A stretch of DNA of 14,780 bases from an uncultured Bacteroidales bacterium (GTDB lineage Bacteria > Bacteroidota > Bacteroidia > Bacteroidales > UBA932), in NCBI GenBank assembly GCA_934678915.1, contig CAKUSF010000048.1, forward strand, positions 1 to 14,780, read 5' to 3'. This document shows, one piece after another, positions 6,867 through 14,780 of the stretch; position 1 is the stretch's first letter; each line of letters starts with the position of its first letter. Under the pieces are notes generated by a model. The model had not been told where the DNA came from, ran no database searches, and saw only the letters and a list, made by a program, of their open reading frames with translations. The translations under genes and the position numbers were made by a program.

Positions 6867-8951
6867 ATGAAGACTCGTTTGAAAGGTGTGTACATATTCA
6901 TGATATTCATCATCCTTTTTTCTTCGTGCATGAAGGATGAGATTGGAGGTGTCCCTTCCGATGCCGCTTCATTGACCATCTCTGTGGGGCTGCCGTCCAT
7001 AACTCTTGACACAAGGGCCAGAGAGATGTATTCCAGTGATGATGAGAGCAAGTATGGCAAGATCGTCTCTGATCCGTTCGGCACTGATCTGGAAGGCTGG
7101 AGCTACTTTGAGAAATTGATCGACGCGAGGGTGATCTACCGGCTCACCTTGCTGCTTGTGGACAGGGTGGACGGGGTGCTGGTCGGCTACAGGGATCTGT
7201 ACAAGGGCAGCGATGACATGCGCTCCGCCGATGCCGCTGAAGGAGCCAACGGATGGCTTGACGGGACGCGGGTGGTTACTGACGCTGAATATGGAACACA
7301 GGTCAAGGTGACATTTGATTACGATCATCCGTTGCATAAACTTTCCGATGGCAGCAGCTTGGAGAGTCTGGAAAGAGGACTGTACCGCATGATAGTTGTG
7401 GCGAATTGGTCCTCGGTGACGATGAATGTGGCCGATAAGGACGGGAATAATGTCGGTGAGCGTACATATCCAGGCCTTAAGGATAATGATGTCCTCTTTG
7501 AGACTTATGTGGATAGTATCCTGACTCAGTACAAGGGCCAGAGTAGTTCTTCTCCTCTTAGGTTCTCAGGAAGCGATTCCAAGTATGGTGCATATCACAA
7601 GTTTATGGATTTTGCGCTACATTCTTCAGACTCGGACTTTTTGTGCAACCTCGGACCCCAACCGCTCACGCTAATCCAGGATTTCGAGCTTATGCCGGGC
7701 ATGAACTATGTCTCTGGGCTGCTGAAACGCACTTGGGCAAGGTTAAGGGTTGCAGTGGAGAACCTTTCGCATTATGATCTGACGATCCATGACATTTCGT
7801 TCAGTGACAGTACGACAAGAAACTATAGTTTCCTTTTTGTCAATCCTGCTGACGAGGAGGGAAGTTTCAAGCATCCGAACAATAAAACCAAGCATGGAAA
7901 ACCGAACATTTTCAAGGCCTCTGACGAAGAACCGGACGGACAGTACACCAATCCGTACAACGCACTGGTCTCTACCCGAAAAGAGACTGTAGTCAAAGGC
8001 TTGAAAGATGGCAACACGAAGATTGTTTTCGATGGCTACATTTTGGACAGTGATAGTCATGATGTCCCTTTCACTTACAATCTTGACTTGGAGTACATTG
8101 GCAAATCAGTCACTAAACTGCAAAGGGCAAAGAACGATGCTGGAAACTGGGACGTGAACGAATCCTACCCAGACAAGATTGCGGATAGCAGCCTTTATGT
8201 GATTCAGAATCAGACTGCCCAAAAAAGGATTCTGTACGCAGGAACGGACTGTCTGGAGACTGTTCAGATTTCCAATGACGGACATGGTAATTTCCTTCAC
8301 AAGGACTATGATTTCGAGCCGGCTCAGGTGTTTAGGTTTATCAGGGTAAAGGATGAAAATGGAAATCCTCTGACTGAGACAATCATTAAAACACATGTGG
8401 ACGAAGGAAACGAAGGGATCTACCCTGTTTTCAAAATCCAGACTTATGATGGTCTCTATTGGCTTGGCACCCCACAGAATGATTTCGGGAAGAATTTGGA
8501 GTTGCTTCCGTCCGGTGCTGAGCCTACGTCCTTTGTCGTCCGTGATGACGGTTATCGTGGAGGACCAGATAATGATCCTGACAAATATAAGGGTTATAGG
8601 TATTTATGTTTCTATTCTCAGAATAAGGACGATAAAGGTGCCCGGCTTTTCATAAATGTTAACGGTGATCCTGCCATGCAGGATAAAGTCAACGGTTGGC
8701 ATGATAATGATGCTGGCTCGGAGTTCTATCTGCACAAGGTAGAGAAGTATGATGAGAAAGCTCGCTATAATGGAACAGTGACCTTGTCCACGATAGATCC
8801 GGAGACCTCCGTGTCAACTCCGGTCAAAAAGATTCATCGCAATGATTTCATTAACATTTACATTACAGTGTCCTATAATGAGAAGTCCGGAGAGATAGAT
8901 TTCAAAGTCTCTAATTGGAAAGAAGCAGGAGGCGACATAGAATTCAATTAG
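6867..8951 (+). CDS. Large fimbrial lipoprotein with inserted beta-trefoil-like block, candidate adhesin
   Basis: A protein of 694 residues from ATG 6867 (the TTG at 6861 is less likely). The signal peptide ends at FSS-C21, and T49-R50 then A51 matches the maturation site of the other subunits. Residues about 60-300 resemble the FimB/Mfa2-like and minor-pilin fold: YRLTLLLVDRVDG, then LERGLYRMIVVANW. Residues about 310-430 continue with beta-rich segments. Residues about 442-630 look different: YDGLYWLGTPQNDF, YLCFYSQNKDDKGARLF and a DAGSEFYLHKV ending recall carbohydrate-binding beta-trefoil repeats. The C-terminus returns to the fimbrial pattern (HRNDFINIYITVSY, then VSNWKEAGGDIEFN). This suggests an accessory binding domain set inside a pilin-like protein, fitting a tip or side-chain adhesin. 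The trefoil assignment is tentative and made by eye. Confidence 0.7.
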   Translation: MKTRLKGVYIFMIFIILFSSCMKDEIGGVPSDAASLTISVGLPSITLDTRAREMYSSDDESKYGKIVSDPFGTDLEGWSYFEKLIDARVIYRLTLLLVDRVDGVLVGYRDLYKGSDDMRSADAAEGANGWLDGTRVVTDAEYGTQVKVTFDYDHPLHKLSDGSSLESLERGLYRMIVVANWSSVTMNVADKDGNNVGERTYPGLKDNDVLFETYVDSILTQYKGQSSSSPLRFSGSDSKYGAYHKFMDFALHSSDSDFLCNLGPQPLTLIQDFELMPGMNYVSGLLKRTWARLRVAVENLSHYDLTIHDISFSDSTTRNYSFLFVNPADEEGSFKHPNNKTKHGKPNIFKASDEEPDGQYTNPYNALVSTRKETVVKGLKDGNTKIVFDGYILDSDSHDVPFTYNLDLEYIGKSVTKLQRAKNDAGNWDVNESYPDKIADSSLYVIQNQTAQKRILYAGTDCLETVQISNDGHGNFLHKDYDFEPAQVFRFIRVKDENGNPLTETIIKTHVDEGNEGIYPVFKIQTYDGLYWLGTPQNDFGKNLELLPSGAEPTSFVVRDDGYRGGPDNDPDKYKGYRYLCFYSQNKDDKGARLFINVNGDPAMQDKVNGWHDNDAGSEFYLHKVEKYDEKARYNGTVTLSTIDPETSVSTPVKKIHRNDFINIYITVSYNEKSGEIDFKVSNWKEAGGDIEFN

Positions 8952-8953
8952 TC

Positions 8954-11900
8954 ATGGAAAAGAAGTTGTTGAAATATTCATTTTTGCTTACGATAGCATT
9001 GGCTTTGGTTTCCTGCGTCCGTGAGGATTTGGCCGAACCTGGCCTGATGGATGGTGAGACTCTGGTTGAATTGAACTTCGGATTCAAGGATTTCGAGCAT
9101 GTCAAGGTAGAGACCAAAGCGACACTTGACATCATTCCGGAGTCGCGGATATCCAATATGTTCGTGTTCATTTTTGTCGGAGAAAAGAGGTTCTATGCTC
9201 ATTATTTCGACAAGGCTTCAATGTCACCGACCATAACTGACATGCGTGAGGAGTCAACGGAGGCGTGGTATGTGGAGAATCGGACGGAAGCTGTGGCGCA
9301 GACTTCGGGTACCCTGCGGATTCATGCTCCGCTGTGTAGTGGTGCGGAAATCTATCTTATTGCTAACATTGACTCAGACATGGTCAATGTTTCTCCGGAA
9401 AAACTCAACATGATTTCGACCTTGAGTGAGCTTCGTAATCTTGTGGCCACTCTCAATCAGGAGATAACATCCAGAAACGGGCTGTTTCCTATGACTGGAA
9501 CGTATGAGGAAGGAAGTTCCGACGGCCCTTCCAAGGTGGACATCACTGAGAACGGAATTTTTCCTGCCGGAAAGACATCCGGCAATGTGAGCGTTGATTT
9601 AGAACGGCTGGATGCCAAGGTTATGGTAAATGTCAGAGTGGCCACAGACTATGAATTGGCAACTGATGAAGATGGCAAGACCACAACACAGCGTCTTAAG
9701 GAATTCCGTCCGCAGTCATGGCAGATTGTGAATATTCCCAAGGGGACATTCTTGGCCGCCCACAACGCTACGGTTCCGGAAGAATGCGGCTATTTTTCCA
9801 CTGAGCCTGTCATGTTTGAGACAGCAGGGACAACTTTGGTTACATATAAAACTCCTAGCGGTGAGGAAAAGACAGTCACTAGCCCAGTCAATAGCTTCTC
9901 TTTCTACATGTTGCAAAACATAAAGGAGAAAAAACGAAGTGTAGGCGATTCTTTCCATAAACGTGAGAGACGTAACAAGGATGCAACTGGAAAATATGCA
10001 ACAAGCGGGAATATATGGACCAATGCTCCTGAATATGGCACCTACATGGTCATCAAAGGTGAGGTCGTTATGCAGGTAGATGTTTCGTCAGAGGCCAAAC
10101 AGCAGCAGCTTTCTGCTGACGTGACGTACTATGTGCATTTGGGAGACATCAAGTCCAGCCTTGATGACTATAATGTGCATCGAAACACTCTCTATACTTA
10201 CAATATTACAGTAAAAGGAGTCAATAACATCGAACTTGAGGTAACTTCTTCATACAATTCCGATGGTACAGTTGTGTCACCGGACAAAGTCGTGGAGAAT
10301 GAGCCTGGAGCGGAAGGAATGGTGTATGTCGCAAAGGAATCCATCTACACGTTCGATGCTCATTATGGTCAGAGAGTGTTTTGTTTCGATGCGGCTTTTA
10401 TCGAACCGGATGAGATGACATGGTATGTGAAGACCCCTTTTGGCCGTGAGGGGGTTCCGGACAAGATCGGAGACACCGAGATTCCTTCGGGGATGGACTA
10501 CCAATGGGTGCATTTCATGCTCAATGACATTTCAGAGGATGATTTATACAGTTTCTCGATAGATGGAGGTCGTACGCATTCGACAGCGAATCTTGGAACT
10601 AATCCGTACAGTCAGAACAACCTTCGCTATCCTGGAGACCATGATTCCAGATTGATGGACGTGGTTGAGTTTGTGGACTACGTCAAGACGCAAAAGCAAA
10701 AAAAGATTAAAGGTCTGGACAATGACTTCAGGACTGAGTTTGATCAAGACTGGTTCGATTGGTACAATAAAAACAATCCGGACAAGAAGGTCTCTGATCC
10801 TAACGCTTTGGTGGACGGCAAGCCTGGCCCTTGGTTCCGTGACAGGATTTATGTCACGGTGTTTGTGGATGAGTTCTACTACGATAAGGATCCTATCACA
10901 CAAGAGTCTGATCCACAACTTTGGAAACGTTTCGTAAACCAGCCGAACCGTCTGATGCACATCCTATGCGACAATCAGAAGAGTCTTGACGGGGCGAGTT
11001 CCTTGACGGGAAGCGTTGTAACCATCCGCCAGCGTTCTATTCAGACTCCCTACAACACTGATGATCCGCAACTTGTCTCAGCATGGGGATGCGAGACAGA
11101 GGATGAGAACGCTGATAGTTTTCTTTGGTATTATCCGGGAGAAAAAGGTAATACATCAAGAGACAATAGACCTAAGAATGATGATCTTGGTAACACTTCC
11201 AATGACAATGGCCTTTACAACACCGCGCACATCTGGGGTTGTGTCAGCAAATCGGGTACTTCATGGAATGAGGTTAAATGGGAAGATTATCTTGACTATG
11301 ACCGCCCTAACGACTACAAGCCGTCTGGCAGCGGGTACAACATCCTTTTCCTAAAAGAGGATAAGGCTTGCCTTAAGTACAGCGCCATGATGCGTAACCG
11401 TGACAATAACGGTGACGGTGTCATAGACATGGATGAAGTTCGCTGGTACTCAGCTTCCCTCGGACAGCTGGAATATCTTTTTCTAGGAGAACTCGGCTTG
11501 GAAGATGAGGCGAAGATGTATCCGAGTAAGTACTCAAGTTTCGGAAAGGATGAAAAGTACCCGGCTGGTCATCCTTACGAGGGAATCTCTAAGTGGAAGC
11601 TTCATGTCGTCAGCAGTACTCGTTTCAGCGATGGATATCCGGCTATTCTTTGGGCTGAGGAGGGTGTCTCGGTGTCCGGCTACAAACAGTGGGAGGCGAG
11701 TGCGTTTTCAATGAAGTGCGTGCGTAATCTTGGATTCAAGACAGAAAGCATCGAGTATTTCACTAAAGATGACAAGCAACATAGACCACAGGATCTTGTT
11801 GAGGTGGTCCGTCCTGAAGGATCGATCACCAAGTCGTCAGTGTACAAGTTTGACTGTAGCCGGATTAATTCCAAGTCGAAAAGATTCAGAACATCGATAG

Positions 11901-12349
11901 AACTTGAACCTTACGATGAGACTTCCGAGATGGCCCGCTTGTATGATGGCTTTGAGACGGGAGAGCTGTTCAATAAGGATGCTGTAAGTGTCTCGAACTA
12001 TGCAAGCCTTAGAACCATGCTTCATGAGGGCAAGTCTCCATGTCCTGATGGCTACAGGGTTCCAAATATCCGCGAAGGTGTGCTCATCCATTTGTTTGCG
12101 ACTGATTCAAAGACTTGGTGGGATGCTAATGGCTCTGATGCCAGCAGAATATTCACCAGCACATATTATTCATTAGGCCGTTTTGGCAACGGCAAGAACG
12201 ACAATAATGATCCGGGTAGATTCTCTTGGAACATAGCCGGACCGAGCAAGTTCTTCGGTAATGATGGGAACATCAATTTGAACGGCAACAGGAGCCAGAA
12301 AATCCGCTGCGTCCGTGATTGGGACCCTTCCCCCTCTGCTACTCACTGA
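8954..12349 (+). CDS. DUF4906-like giant fimbrial lipoprotein with EF-hand loop and FISUMP-like C-terminus
   Basis: A protein of 1131 residues from ATG 8954, two bases after the preceding stop. The signal peptide has lipobox LVS-C21; T54-K55 then A56 is the candidate processing site. Residues about 65-120 (SNMFVFIFVGEKRFY, GAEIYLIANIDSD) and about 315-425 (FSFYMLQNIKEKKRS, then HRNTLYTYNITVKGV) fit the DUF4906 and Mfa-like pattern. A long middle region rich in Asp, Asn and Trp follows. Residues 817-828 read DNNGDGVIDMDE, a complete EF-hand calcium loop, followed by VRWYSASLGQLEYL. Residues about 1028-1125 run from CPDGYRVP to IRCVRDWD, similar to the FISUMP-type extracellular domain with paired cysteines (C1030, C1119). 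It lacks the Trp tail of the other subunits, as expected for a terminal cap that nothing else follows. A tip adhesin role is inferred. Family membership is fairly sure. Confidence 0.75.
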   Translation: MEKKLLKYSFLLTIALALVSCVREDLAEPGLMDGETLVELNFGFKDFEHVKVETKATLDIIPESRISNMFVFIFVGEKRFYAHYFDKASMSPTITDMREESTEAWYVENRTEAVAQTSGTLRIHAPLCSGAEIYLIANIDSDMVNVSPEKLNMISTLSELRNLVATLNQEITSRNGLFPMTGTYEEGSSDGPSKVDITENGIFPAGKTSGNVSVDLERLDAKVMVNVRVATDYELATDEDGKTTTQRLKEFRPQSWQIVNIPKGTFLAAHNATVPEECGYFSTEPVMFETAGTTLVTYKTPSGEEKTVTSPVNSFSFYMLQNIKEKKRSVGDSFHKRERRNKDATGKYATSGNIWTNAPEYGTYMVIKGEVVMQVDVSSEAKQQQLSADVTYYVHLGDIKSSLDDYNVHRNTLYTYNITVKGVNNIELEVTSSYNSDGTVVSPDKVVENEPGAEGMVYVAKESIYTFDAHYGQRVFCFDAAFIEPDEMTWYVKTPFGREGVPDKIGDTEIPSGMDYQWVHFMLNDISEDDLYSFSIDGGRTHSTANLGTNPYSQNNLRYPGDHDSRLMDVVEFVDYVKTQKQKKIKGLDNDFRTEFDQDWFDWYNKNNPDKKVSDPNALVDGKPGPWFRDRIYVTVFVDEFYYDKDPITQESDPQLWKRFVNQPNRLMHILCDNQKSLDGASSLTGSVVTIRQRSIQTPYNTDDPQLVSAWGCETEDENADSFLWYYPGEKGNTSRDNRPKNDDLGNTSNDNGLYNTAHIWGCVSKSGTSWNEVKWEDYLDYDRPNDYKPSGSGYNILFLKEDKACLKYSAMMRNRDNNGDGVIDMDEVRWYSASLGQLEYLFLGELGLEDEAKMYPSKYSSFGKDEKYPAGHPYEGISKWKLHVVSSTRFSDGYPAILWAEEGVSVSGYKQWEASAFSMKCVRNLGFKTESIEYFTKDDKQHRPQDLVEVVRPEGSITKSSVYKFDCSRINSKSKRFRTSIELEPYDETSEMARLYDGFETGELFNKDAVSVSNYASLRTMLHEGKSPCPDGYRVPNIREGVLIHLFATDSKTWWDANGSDASRIFTSTYYSLGRFGNGKNDNNDPGRFSWNIAGPSKFFGNDGNINLNGNRSQKIRCVRDWDPSPSATH

Positions 12350-12377
12350 GAAAGTGTCTCCATCTGAACTCACAGAC

Positions 12378-12405
12378 AGTTTCTGAAACTTTTGCAGTAT
12401 CTTTG
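12378..12405 (+). promoter_or_regulatory. Promoter -7 box and palindrome before the AraC-family gene
   Basis: TATCTTTG (12398-12405) matches the TAnnTTTG box and ends only eight bases before the ATG, so a transcript from it would be leaderless or nearly so. No good -33 TTTG is present. AGTTTC (12378-12383) and GAAACT (12385-12390) form a palindrome in the -33 to -7 interval, a natural place for an operator. No T-tract terminator separates this gene from the fimbrial operon, so read-through is possible. Confidence 0.5.
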
Positions 12406-12413
12406 CCCCAGAA

Positions 12414-13175
12414 ATGAGACAGTTTGTGATACGCCCGCTCAATGCAGCGGGACATGTGACGGCGAGGCCGATGCCGGAGATGGTCAGGGAAGACTGGTCA
12501 TTCATCTACCTTATTTCCGGAGAGATTCTCACAGATGTCGGTGACCTCCCGTATCTGTTGCGAGGCCAGGACTGTGCATTGATTCCGCCAGAAGAGGCAT
12601 ATTCAGTGAAATATTTCAAGGATTCGGTCGGGTACATGGGGGCGTTCTCTCAGACGCTGCTGCGCAATTCCAGCCACAGAATCCTGAGGCTTGACGCTCC
12701 GAGCGTGATGACGGTTCCGATGGAGGACAAGGTCTTCTTTGACGAGCTGATGATCCGTCTGACCAGATTCGCTGACGATCTTCCGACTGTCCAAGGCCTT
12801 CTTGAAGTCCTTCTGTGCCAATTCGACAACGCGGTTCCGCACAACACGGCCTCTGCTTCATCTAGGCTCAGCACGGCCTACCTAAGCAAGGTTTTCGACC
12901 CCTCCCACCCTTTCGGAAAAGTCTCTGAATATGCCGCTGAACTCAGCGTGACCCCAAGCCACTTGAACCGTGCCGTGAAGTCAGAGACCGGCAGAAGCGC
13001 GGGGGAGTGGGTTGAGAATGCCAGGCTATCTCTGGCTAGAACCCTTCTGCACGATCACTCCATCCCAATCAGCGAGATTTCCTACAAACTTGGTTTTGAG
13101 GACCCTGCCTACTTCTCCCGTTTCTTTCGGAAACTGATCGGGATGTCTCCTACTGATTTCAGAGGCATGCAATGA
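12414..13175 (+). CDS. AraC/XylS-family transcriptional regulator
   Basis: A protein of 253 residues. The N-terminal half (about 1-150) contains a cupin-like ligand-sensing segment (FIYLISGEILTDVGDLPYLLRGQDCALIPPEEAYSV). The C-terminal part, about 165-253, holds both helix-turn-helix motifs of the AraC family: VSEYAAELSVTPSHLNRAVKSETG and then ISEISYKLGFEDPAYFSRFFRK, followed by IGMSPTDFR. This is the common length for stand-alone AraC-type regulators in Bacteroidales. It lies 64 bases after the fimbrial operon and 96 bases before a TonB-dependent receptor gene, so it could control either. The effector is unknown. Three AGTCCA half-sites stand directly before the receptor gene. The family call is firm; the target is inferred. 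Confidence 0.9.
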   Translation: MRQFVIRPLNAAGHVTARPMPEMVREDWSFIYLISGEILTDVGDLPYLLRGQDCALIPPEEAYSVKYFKDSVGYMGAFSQTLLRNSSHRILRLDAPSVMTVPMEDKVFFDELMIRLTRFADDLPTVQGLLEVLLCQFDNAVPHNTASASSRLSTAYLSKVFDPSHPFGKVSEYAAELSVTPSHLNRAVKSETGRSAGEWVENARLSLARTLLHDHSIPISEISYKLGFEDPAYFSRFFRKLIGMSPTDFRGMQ

Positions 13176-13195
13176 TGAGGTGTTCCATGCATAAA

Positions 13196-13253
13196 AAGTC
13201 CAAGCCGAAATCTGATTATCATAAGTCCACAAGCAGCTTCTGGACTATCTTTG
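13196..13253 (+). promoter_or_regulatory. Promoter region of the TonB receptor gene with AGTCCA repeats
   Basis: AAGTCCA occurs at 13196-13202 and 13223-13229 (27 bases apart, direct), and TGGACT, the inverted form, at 13241-13246. The last site abuts TATCTTTG (13246-13253), the -7 box. The receptor's ATG is at 13272, so the leader would be about 12 bases. Direct repeats 21-30 bases apart ending next to the promoter are a usual layout for AraC-family activators; that the neighbouring regulator binds here is inference. Confidence 0.5.
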
Positions 13254-13271
13254 CGCCCGAATTTGTCCGAT

Positions 13272-14780
13272 ATGCTTGCATCCTTATTGACATCCTTCAT
13301 GATAGCCACCACTCCTGTGACAGAGGTCAAAGACACGATCTCCGGCTCGGTCGTGACGTCCTCTGTTAAGCGCGAGGACATCATCTCGGACATCCCAGGA
13401 GTCTCCACTTTTCTGATGAGAGGAATCGAGGAACGTGGCATCGCATCCCCAAAGAACCTGTCTGCGGTTGTGCCGGGACTGAATATTCCTGATTACGGAA
13501 CAGCAATGACCTCAACCATTTACGTCAGAGGACTCGGCTCCCGGATGGACAATCCCGTCATTGGACTCTATGTCGATGATGTGCCCGTTTTAGACAAGAA
13601 CTGCTACGATTTCTCGTTCGCGGACATCCGCAGCCTCGAATTTCAGCATGGTCCCCAAGGCACACTCTACGGACGCAACTCCATGCTAGGCGTGCTCTCA
13701 GTCGAGACCTTGTCACCCTCTGTCTTTCAAGGGATAAGAGCCAGCATTGAATATGGCAGCGCTGCCACAGTGTCCGCAAAAGCCTCAATCTACAAGGGAA
13801 AACTCGGACTCGCAGCGGCATATTCCCACAGCGATGGATTATATGTCAATGAATACGACAACTCCCGTTGCGGCCTTTCGGATGCGGCCTCGCTCCGTGC
13901 GGTCTTCGTAGGAAAGGTCGGTCGGGCGACTTATGACAACATTCTTACTTTGTCTTATACGGATCAGACCGGCTACCCTTACCGTCTGTGGCTTCCTGAC
14001 GAAGGATGGCTTCTGCCGATTGACTACAATGACAGGAGCGGCTACAAAAGGCTGACCGTGATGGATGGCCTTCGCCTGAAAGCCGACCTTGGCGGCTGGA
14101 AACTAAGCTCTGTGACAAGCGTCCAGATGCTTTTCGACTCTATGGACATGGATCAGGACTTCACACCCGAGTCCATATTCACCCTCAATCAGACCCAGAG
14201 GCAGTTCGCTGCAACGCAGGAGATAATACTGAGGCCCTCGGTCCGTCCGGATTGGTGGGACAGTCAGACGGGAGTATTCCTTATGGTTAAGCTCAACAGG
14301 ATGAGCGCCCCAGTGGATTTTCTGGAAGGCGGGATAAAATCCTTGATTCTTGACAACGCGAACTCCGGAATCCCGGAGGATCTTGGAAGGCTTGACATCC
14401 TTGAGGACAGATTCAGGATTTCAAGCGATTTCGACATTACGACCAGCAATCTGGCCGCCTATCACGAGTCGGTTTTTAGCCTTGGTAGATGGAGGCTAAC
14501 GGCAGGGCTAAGACTTGATTATGAGGGTGGAAGGATGCGCTATGATTCCAATTCCGGCATCCATTTCATCCTCGCTCCAGCGATGCCTGACTATATTCCT
14601 TTCAACACTTTCCTTGAAGGAAACGAGTCTGTGAATTGCCTACAGCTACAGCCAAAGGTCTCGGTGATCTACGATGCTGCCGATAGTCGGATGAAGGCCA
14701 AAAGAATCGGACTCAAGTTCTCTGCCACCGTGTCGAAAGGCTATCGGGGCGGAGGCTTCAACACTCAGATCTTCTCTGAT
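13272..14780 (+). CDS. TonB-dependent outer-membrane receptor, 5' part (incomplete)
   Basis: Open from ATG 13272 to the window end without a stop: 503 residues, of perhaps 700-800 for the family. The plug domain is plain: PKNLSAVVPGLNIPDYG, then VRGLGSRMDNPVIGLYVDDV near residues 85-104 and GPQGTLYGRNSMLGVLSV near 130-147. Beta-barrel strands with aromatic girdles follow. There is no N-terminal carboxypeptidase-like domain of the SusC type and no SusD partner in view, so it looks more like a metal-chelate or cofactor receptor than a polysaccharide transporter; the substrate cannot be told. The signal sequence (MLASLLTSFMIATTPVTEV) lacks the usual positive N-terminus, so the true start could be different. 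Energised by TonB-ExbBD, it would sit in the outer membrane. Confidence 0.85.
   Translation, partial: MLASLLTSFMIATTPVTEVKDTISGSVVTSSVKREDIISDIPGVSTFLMRGIEERGIASPKNLSAVVPGLNIPDYGTAMTSTIYVRGLGSRMDNPVIGLYVDDVPVLDKNCYDFSFADIRSLEFQHGPQGTLYGRNSMLGVLSVETLSPSVFQGIRASIEYGSAATVSAKASIYKGKLGLAAAYSHSDGLYVNEYDNSRCGLSDAASLRAVFVGKVGRATYDNILTLSYTDQTGYPYRLWLPDEGWLLPIDYNDRSGYKRLTVMDGLRLKADLGGWKLSSVTSVQMLFDSMDMDQDFTPESIFTLNQTQRQFAATQEIILRPSVRPDWWDSQTGVFLMVKLNRMSAPVDFLEGGIKSLILDNANSGIPEDLGRLDILEDRFRISSDFDITTSNLAAYHESVFSLGRWRLTAGLRLDYEGGRMRYDSNSGIHFILAPAMPDYIPFNTFLEGNESVNCLQLQPKVSVIYDAADSRMKAKRIGLKFSATVSKGYRGGGFNTQIFSD

Noticed and set aside
12355..12378. TGTCT/AGACA arms after the last fimbrial gene as a terminator
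   Set aside because: The stem is only 5 bp with a 14-base loop and no T tract follows.
13558..13821. An 87-codon, Arg- and Cys-rich minus-strand frame
   Set aside because: It is the antisense of the well-supported TonB receptor plug region and has an implausible composition for a real protein.

Overview
The window looks like Bacteroidales (Bacteroidota) chromosomal DNA. The evidence is a run of lipoprotein genes of the Mfa/fimbrillin type, DUF3575- and DUF5119-type proteins found in that order, TAnnTTTG promoter boxes instead of TATAAT, weak or absent Shine-Dalgarno sites, and a GH31 enzyme and a TonB-dependent receptor at the two ends. I cannot assign a genus. All recognisable genes are on the + strand; I found no tRNA, rRNA, CRISPR or transposase.

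Layout. Bases 2-433 are the 3' end of a GH31 alpha-glycosidase gene, followed by a terminator hairpin. A 370-base intergenic region (434-803) holds two opposed copies of one palindromic element, two further dyads, and a well-formed Bacteroidales promoter (TTTG at 692-695, TACTTTTG at 715-722). This promoter probably drives a seven-gene operon from 804 to 12349: an OmpA-like/DUF3575 protein, a DUF5119 lipoprotein overlapping it by 4 bases, three fimbrillin-type lipoproteins (the first two clear tandem paralogues), a 694-residue fimbrial lipoprotein with an apparent inserted beta-trefoil-like block, and a 1131-residue DUF4906-like lipoprotein with an EF-hand loop and a FISUMP-like C-terminus. 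An AraC-family regulator gene follows 64 bases later, then a TonB-dependent receptor gene that runs off the end.

How it may work together. The operon reads as a type V (donor-strand, protease-matured) pilus locus. The five candidate pilus subunits each have a lipobox cysteine and then a Thr-Lys or Thr-Arg pair 26-34 residues later, which is where the trypsin-like maturation cut occurs in characterised members of this family. Four of these five, and also the DUF5119 protein, end in a short tail with a tryptophan 10-15 residues from the C-terminus. The inferred roles are: the low-GC first fimbrillin as the main shaft subunit, the next ones as minor subunits, the two large proteins as tip or adhesin components, and DUF3575/DUF5119 as an outer-membrane assembly or anchoring pair. 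A nine-G tract near the start of the first gene is a candidate phase-variation site. The roles are inferred from family and position; no function is proven by the sequence alone.
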